From NCBI GenBank assembly GCA_026770595.1, contig MU634689.1:1-10774 (forward strand): DNA of 10,774 bases, in the 5' to 3' direction. The position numbers were made by a program, and so were the translations under genes. Under the pieces are notes generated by a model, which worked only from the letters and a program-made list of their open reading frames with translations, was not told the origin of the DNA and made no database searches. Positions 8,101 to 10,774 of this stretch are shown here, piece by piece (position 1 is the stretch's first letter; every line of letters starts with the position of its first letter). This stretch comes from Ochromonadaceae sp. CCMP2298. Its lineage: Eukaryota > Sar > Synurophyceae > Ochromonadales > Ochromonadaceae.

Positions 8101-9581
8101 GGCAGGCCTCGGCGCAGTGGGATCTGATCAAAGCCATAACGGAGGCAGAGCCCTCCATGTCCCCTGGCACCAGCGCGCGTAGGAGCAATCCAACTCGTAA
8201 GAGTTTCACACGGACTCCCGAGAACATCGCCCTACCCTTGCGCGTGCTGGAGGACCCTCCGATATCCTCGCCCACCTCCAGCACGCGCAAGAGTAGGGGG
8301 TGGAGCCACGAGAGCATAAACAGTAACAGCAGCGAGAAGCCTGTGCGGTGGGGGGGCAATGAAGGGGGGATCACCCCGGCCGAGCCCAGCAGCCCCATAT
8401 ATCTGGCCGAGGGGCGCACCTCCCCGTTCGCCTCAGGGGTGTCGGGGAAACATAGCATATCAGGGATGTCGGGTAAACATAGCATATCAGCAACCGTCTC
8501 CTCGGAGAGCTCTGCGGCCGCGGCAGTAACGATGGCAGCGCTGATGGCAGCGGCAGGGGCTACGGCCGAGGTCCCGACTCGGGGGGGCGACGAGGAGTAC
8601 GAGAAGGACGGCTTCGAAGAGGACGGGGAAGTTGTCGCCTCAGCGGACTCGCTGTCGCTGTCGCTGTCCAACAAGAGCACGGGGGTGGCCATCGTGCGCA
8701 CCAGCAGCAAGGAGAAGGCCGTGGACGGCATCGTCCTCGCTGGCATGCGCATCAGCCCCTCGCAGACGATGGACGACGGAGACCTGAGCACGCTGGGCGA
8801 GGGCAGCAGCAGGCGGTCCTTCTGGGGCCAGGGCATGTCTCTGCTGGTGCGGCAGAACGCTGGCTGGCTGCTGGTGGAGGAGAGCGACGAGGGCGGAGAC
8901 GACTCTGATCTCTCCGACGTGGACTACCCAAACAACATCCTAAGGGAGATAGATGCGGACGAGGCACAGGCCAGCGAGAAGACGGGGGGCAGCAGGCGGA
9001 TGAGCGGGATGACGGAGGAAGCCAACGAGCAGCAGATGCGATCCCTGCGCGCCGAGCTGGTCAGCCACAACGCGCTGTCCTCCATCTCCAGCGCGCCCAC
9101 GCCCTCCACCAGCAAGCGCAACTCAGTGGTCTGGGACCGGGAAACAGAGCGCCGGGCCAGCCTCTCGTCCACCCTCACGCCACCTCCTGCCACTGTCTCC
9201 CTGCCTGGCCCCAGTGCTGCTGCCAGTGCCACCAGTGCCGCTGCTGCCACTGTCAATGCGCCTTTTTCCAGTGTCGCTGCGCCTGCTGCCAGTGCTGCTG
9301 TGCCTGCCAGTGACGGGTCCAGCGCATTCCCCGAGGGGTCGCCCACCCCCCCACACATCTTCCACAGCCACTCCACAGACAGCCAACTGGCCTCTGCGGA
9401 GGATGTCTTGAAGGACGGGCGGCACTTGGCGGAGAAGCTGCTGTTGGAGTTGAGCCAAGAGCTGGACGACGAGGAGACACTGGACGAGGGGCAGGGCTTC
9501 TCCGTGAACGGGGGGGGGGCGACAGGTATCGATGACCTCTTCGAGACGGACGACTTCATGCTGGACGAGAGCGAGGACTGA
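5154..9581 (+). CDS. Large protein with selenoprotein W-like (Rdx-type) redox domain, tandem helical repeats and acidic Ser-rich tail
   Basis: Exons are 5154-5931, 6037-6290 and 6417-9581. Both introns (105 and 126 bp) have GTGAG donors and CAG acceptors, and the frame is kept (phase 1, then 0), giving 1398 aa. Residues 1-259 are charged and match no family I know. Residues about 318-450 look like a SelW/Rdx thioredoxin-like fold: strand VVLTVEH, then CCNC (a CxxC at 325-328, where SelW has CxxU), a helix with VAHKVRDML, then RLGALEVQV..GVF..LLHSKLFKGRWPQ and a final helix, in the order of SelW (CxxU, helix, GxFEVxV, HSK). Two tandem modules follow (490-598 and 599-695). Next come a Ser/Asn/Lys-rich patch (about 744-776), a duplicated VSGKHSIS/MSGKHSIS (1018-1035), an Ala-rich stretch (about 1275-1310) and an acidic C-terminus ending DESED. 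There is no signal peptide or membrane segment, so it is probably cytosolic, perhaps cytoskeletal or ciliary. The gene model is firm; the SelW assignment is moderate. Confidence 0.85.
6852..7469 (+). repeat. Two tandem coding repeats of 109 and 97 codons
   Basis: Unit 1 (6852-7178) and unit 2 (7179-7469) each begin LAAVRKAA and end MQRxxSQPGM. They share the core SVRGLDVVRQ, then SEKNL, QNAMAQAVAD and DEQAER. They differ mainly in the variable middle: Arg/Glu/Ala 4-residue repeats in unit 1, and QSMKAER repeats plus a Glu run in unit 2. The in-frame duplication confirms that this strand and frame are coding. Confidence 0.93.
7034..7130 (+). repeat. 12-bp coding microsatellite (REAE-type repeats)
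   Basis: Degenerate tandem copies of GAGGCAGAGAGG encode successive REAA/REAE/KEAE blocks, a highly charged single helix inside unit 1 of the larger repeat. The 12-bp period keeps the frame when copy number changes. Confidence 0.85.
8436..8489 (+). repeat. 27-bp tandem coding duplication (SGKHSIS)
   Basis: Two adjacent 27-bp copies (8436-8462 and 8463-8489) encode G-V-S-G-K-H-S-I-S and G-M-S-G-K-H-S-I-S. They differ at only a few bases, which suggests a recent slippage event in the disordered tail. Confidence 0.9.
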
Positions 9582-9640
9582 TGAGGACTGAGCACTGAGC
9601 TGAGTCGACAGCATTACAATTTACCCGTATAATAAGGGTG

Positions 9641-9663
9641 AATACTCTATATTATAGAGTATT
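9641..9663. repeat. Perfect 10-bp-stem AT-rich hairpin
   Basis: AATACTCTAT (9641-9650) pairs exactly with ATAGAGTATT (9654-9663) around a 3-nt loop, about 60 bp after the stop codon. It may fold in the 3' UTR. Confidence 0.8.
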
Positions 9664-9698
9664 TCAGAATTTCAGATCGCCCTATCCCGGCTGACTTC

Positions 9699-9728
9699 GC
9701 GACTGTAGCGCTGATTCGCTACAGTCGC
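9699..9728. repeat. Perfect 12-bp-stem hairpin
   Basis: GCGACTGTAGCG (9699-9710) pairs exactly with CGCTACAGTCGC (9717-9728) around the loop CTGATT. The stem is GC-rich and should be stable in RNA or single-stranded DNA. It could be a 3'-end processing element or a remnant of a small inverted-repeat element. Confidence 0.85.
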
Positions 9729-10039
9729 AGACCTGCACATAAACTGCGAAATGTATTTCCCCCTCTCTTGGGCGAGCCTCATCACATGTATTAATATTTC
9801 AAGAACACAACTCCTAGAAATCGTACGATTCTACACTAGCACTCATAGGAGAATATGGGTATTTCCGTCTTTCTCTGGAAATTTGTCAATAGTCCTCGCG
9901 AGTTATTTTGAACTACTGTGCTCTGCGATTTTTGCTTACATTTCGCTGTATTTGTCGATATACATGTGACAAGCACACAACATTCTCCTATATTGCGTTA
10001 TATGCAATCTACACACGCTTCGTATCCTCTTCTATTGTT

Positions 10040-10120
10040 TTTTGGCCGATTTTGGGGGACATTTTATCACCAAAAATTTGAAATTTTGGCTGATAAAATG
10101 TCCCCAAAAATCGGCCAAAA
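10040..10120. repeat. 81-bp near-perfect palindrome
   Basis: The two 40-bp arms meet at base 10080 with essentially no loop. By eye only three of the 40 pairs mismatch (10070/10090, 10072/10088, 10054/10106). The outer ends are TTTTGGCCGAT and ATCGGCCAAAA. It abuts the larger inverted-repeat element at 10121 and may be a separate MITE-like foldback or its terminal module. Confidence 0.9.
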
Positions 10121-10661
10121 TAGTAATTTCGTACCGAGAAAATAGTGGGTCTTGGAAGGGTTTCCGTTGCCCGAGGGAGAGTTTGGCGTCCCGAGGGCGC
10201 AGCCCGAGGGTGACAAACGCCTCCCAAGGGAAACAAAAACCCCTGCCAAAACCCACTTTTTCGAGGTGGCGAATATTTCTTATTGTGTTTGTTTGGCAGA
10301 GGACTGGGAATGGAAAAGTCAAAACCCGTGCTGGAAAAGTTTTATTGTATTTGTTCCCTCGGTCGGGACAGGGTTTTTCTTTTTTCCAAGACCAGTTTTT
10401 GGCAGAGGGGGCAGGGTTTTTTGCAAAACCCGTGTTGGAAAACTTTTCCAGCACGGGTTTTGACTTTTCCAGTCCCAGTCCTCTGCCAAACAAACACAAT
10501 AAGAAATATTCGCCACCTCGAAATAGTGGGTTTTGGCAGGGTTTTTTGTTTCCCTTGGGAGGCGTTTGTCACCCTCGGGCTGCGCCCTCGGGACGACAAA
10601 CTCTCCCTCGGGCAACGAAAACCCTTCCAAAACCCACTATTTTCTCGGTACGAAATTACTA
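10121..10661. mobile_element. Foldback element with 223-bp inverted repeats
   Basis: The left arm (10121-10343) and right arm (10439-10661) are both exactly 223 bp. In reverse complement they differ at about six positions (about 97% identity), and they enclose a 95-bp spacer (10344-10438). The outer ends read TAGTAATTTCGTACCG and its complement. Each arm carries several CCCGAGGG blocks. No transposase or other believable protein is present, so this is either a non-autonomous foldback/MITE-like element or one period of a satellite. I saw no clear target-site duplication: 10120 is followed directly by the arm, and the right end continues into another repeat module. Confidence 0.75.
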
Positions 10662-10774
10662 TCCAACCCGGGTTTTGCGAAAAACCCTGCCCCCTCTGCC
10701 AAAAACTGGTCTTGGAAAAAAAAAAAACCCTGTCCCGACCGAGGGAACAAATACAATATAGTAATTTCGTACCG
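10662..10774. repeat. Inverted second copy of the spacer, then start of another arm
   Basis: Bases 10662-10757 match the reverse complement of the spacer 10344-10438 with only a few differences. Then TAGTAATTTCGTACCG reappears at 10759-10774, the same 16 bases that open the left arm at 10121. The order is therefore arm+, spacer+, arm-, spacer-, arm+..., with a period of 638 bp, and it continues beyond the window. Confidence 0.85.

Larger units (their letters stand above)
9582..10039. other. AT-rich non-coding 3' region
   Basis: Base composition falls sharply from the GC-rich coding exon to AT-rich DNA within about 30 bp of the stop codon. The region holds the 3' UTR and two perfect hairpins (listed separately). 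The longest frame (9751-9969) is a hydrophobic chance frame. No AATAAA signal is seen. Confidence 0.6.

Noticed and set aside
7265-8836. Long minus-strand frames opposite the Ser-rich tail
   Set aside because: They are Ser/Leu/Ala low-complexity shadows created by the codon bias of the plus-strand frame, which holds the tandem repeats in phase.
9699-9728. Bacterial-type intrinsic terminator
   Set aside because: The stem is strong but no U-run follows, and the genes have spliceosomal introns.
9751-9969. A 72-aa hydrophobic frame in AT-rich DNA
   Set aside because: AT-rich sequence gives Ile/Leu/Tyr-rich hydrophobic frames by chance, and nothing else supports a gene.
10042-10761. A 239-aa frame and several others across the inverted repeats
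   Set aside because: Similar open frames arise on both strands because the same repeat is read in both orientations. The residues (many Pro, Gly, Phe, Lys) follow the base composition, with no transposase motif.
10121-10774. CRISPR array or integron-like repeats
   Set aside because: The repeats are long, inverted and alternate in orientation, with no short direct repeats and unique spacers, and the window is eukaryotic.
1-10774. tRNA or rRNA genes
   Set aside because: I saw no cloverleaf with T-loop and anticodon arm and no rRNA-like conserved segments on either strand.

Overview
The window reads as nuclear DNA of a eukaryote, most likely a GC-rich protist. The genes are split by short spliceosomal introns of 94 to 232 bp. 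These have GTGAGY or GTAAGY-type donors (one is GTACGG) and C/T-rich tracts before CAG, and the reading frame is continuous across every proposed junction. The glutamate-cysteine ligase belongs to the animal/fungal/protist family rather than the plant/alphaproteobacterial one, which argues against a green plant or green alga. I cannot name the lineage. A possible bipartite targeting leader on that enzyme would fit an alga with a complex plastid, but this is only a hint.

Layout. (1) 14-643, minus strand: the 5' part of a secreted protein, with a 58-nt first exon encoding a signal peptide and two further exons resembling a kelch/beta-propeller repeat; it runs off the left edge. (2) 644-1238: a divergent intergenic region. 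(3) 1239-4080, plus strand: a complete three-exon glutamate-cysteine ligase catalytic subunit (832 aa), the first step of glutathione synthesis. (4) 4316-4675, minus strand: a probable small Ala/Glu-rich protein with a CxCxC motif, convergent with the ligase. (5) 4709-5153: a second divergent intergenic region. (6) 5154-9581, plus strand: a three-exon gene for a 1398-aa protein with a selenoprotein W-like (Rdx-type, CxxC) domain, then two tandem helical modules of about 100 aa and a long Ser/Ala/acid-rich disordered tail. (7) 9582-10774: an abrupt change to AT-rich non-coding DNA with two perfect hairpins, an 81-bp palindrome and a mosaic of long inverted repeats (223-bp arms, about 97% identical) that reaches the right edge.

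The ligase makes the glutathione precursor, and SelW/Rdx proteins are thiol-redox proteins linked to glutathione, so two neighbouring loci may share a redox theme. Eukaryotic gene adjacency is weak evidence and I do not claim a joint pathway. The most unusual items are the alternating foldback repeat at the right end, the Rdx-like domain fused to a giant repetitive tail, and the hydrophobic leader on the ligase. All splice sites were called by eye and need transcript support.
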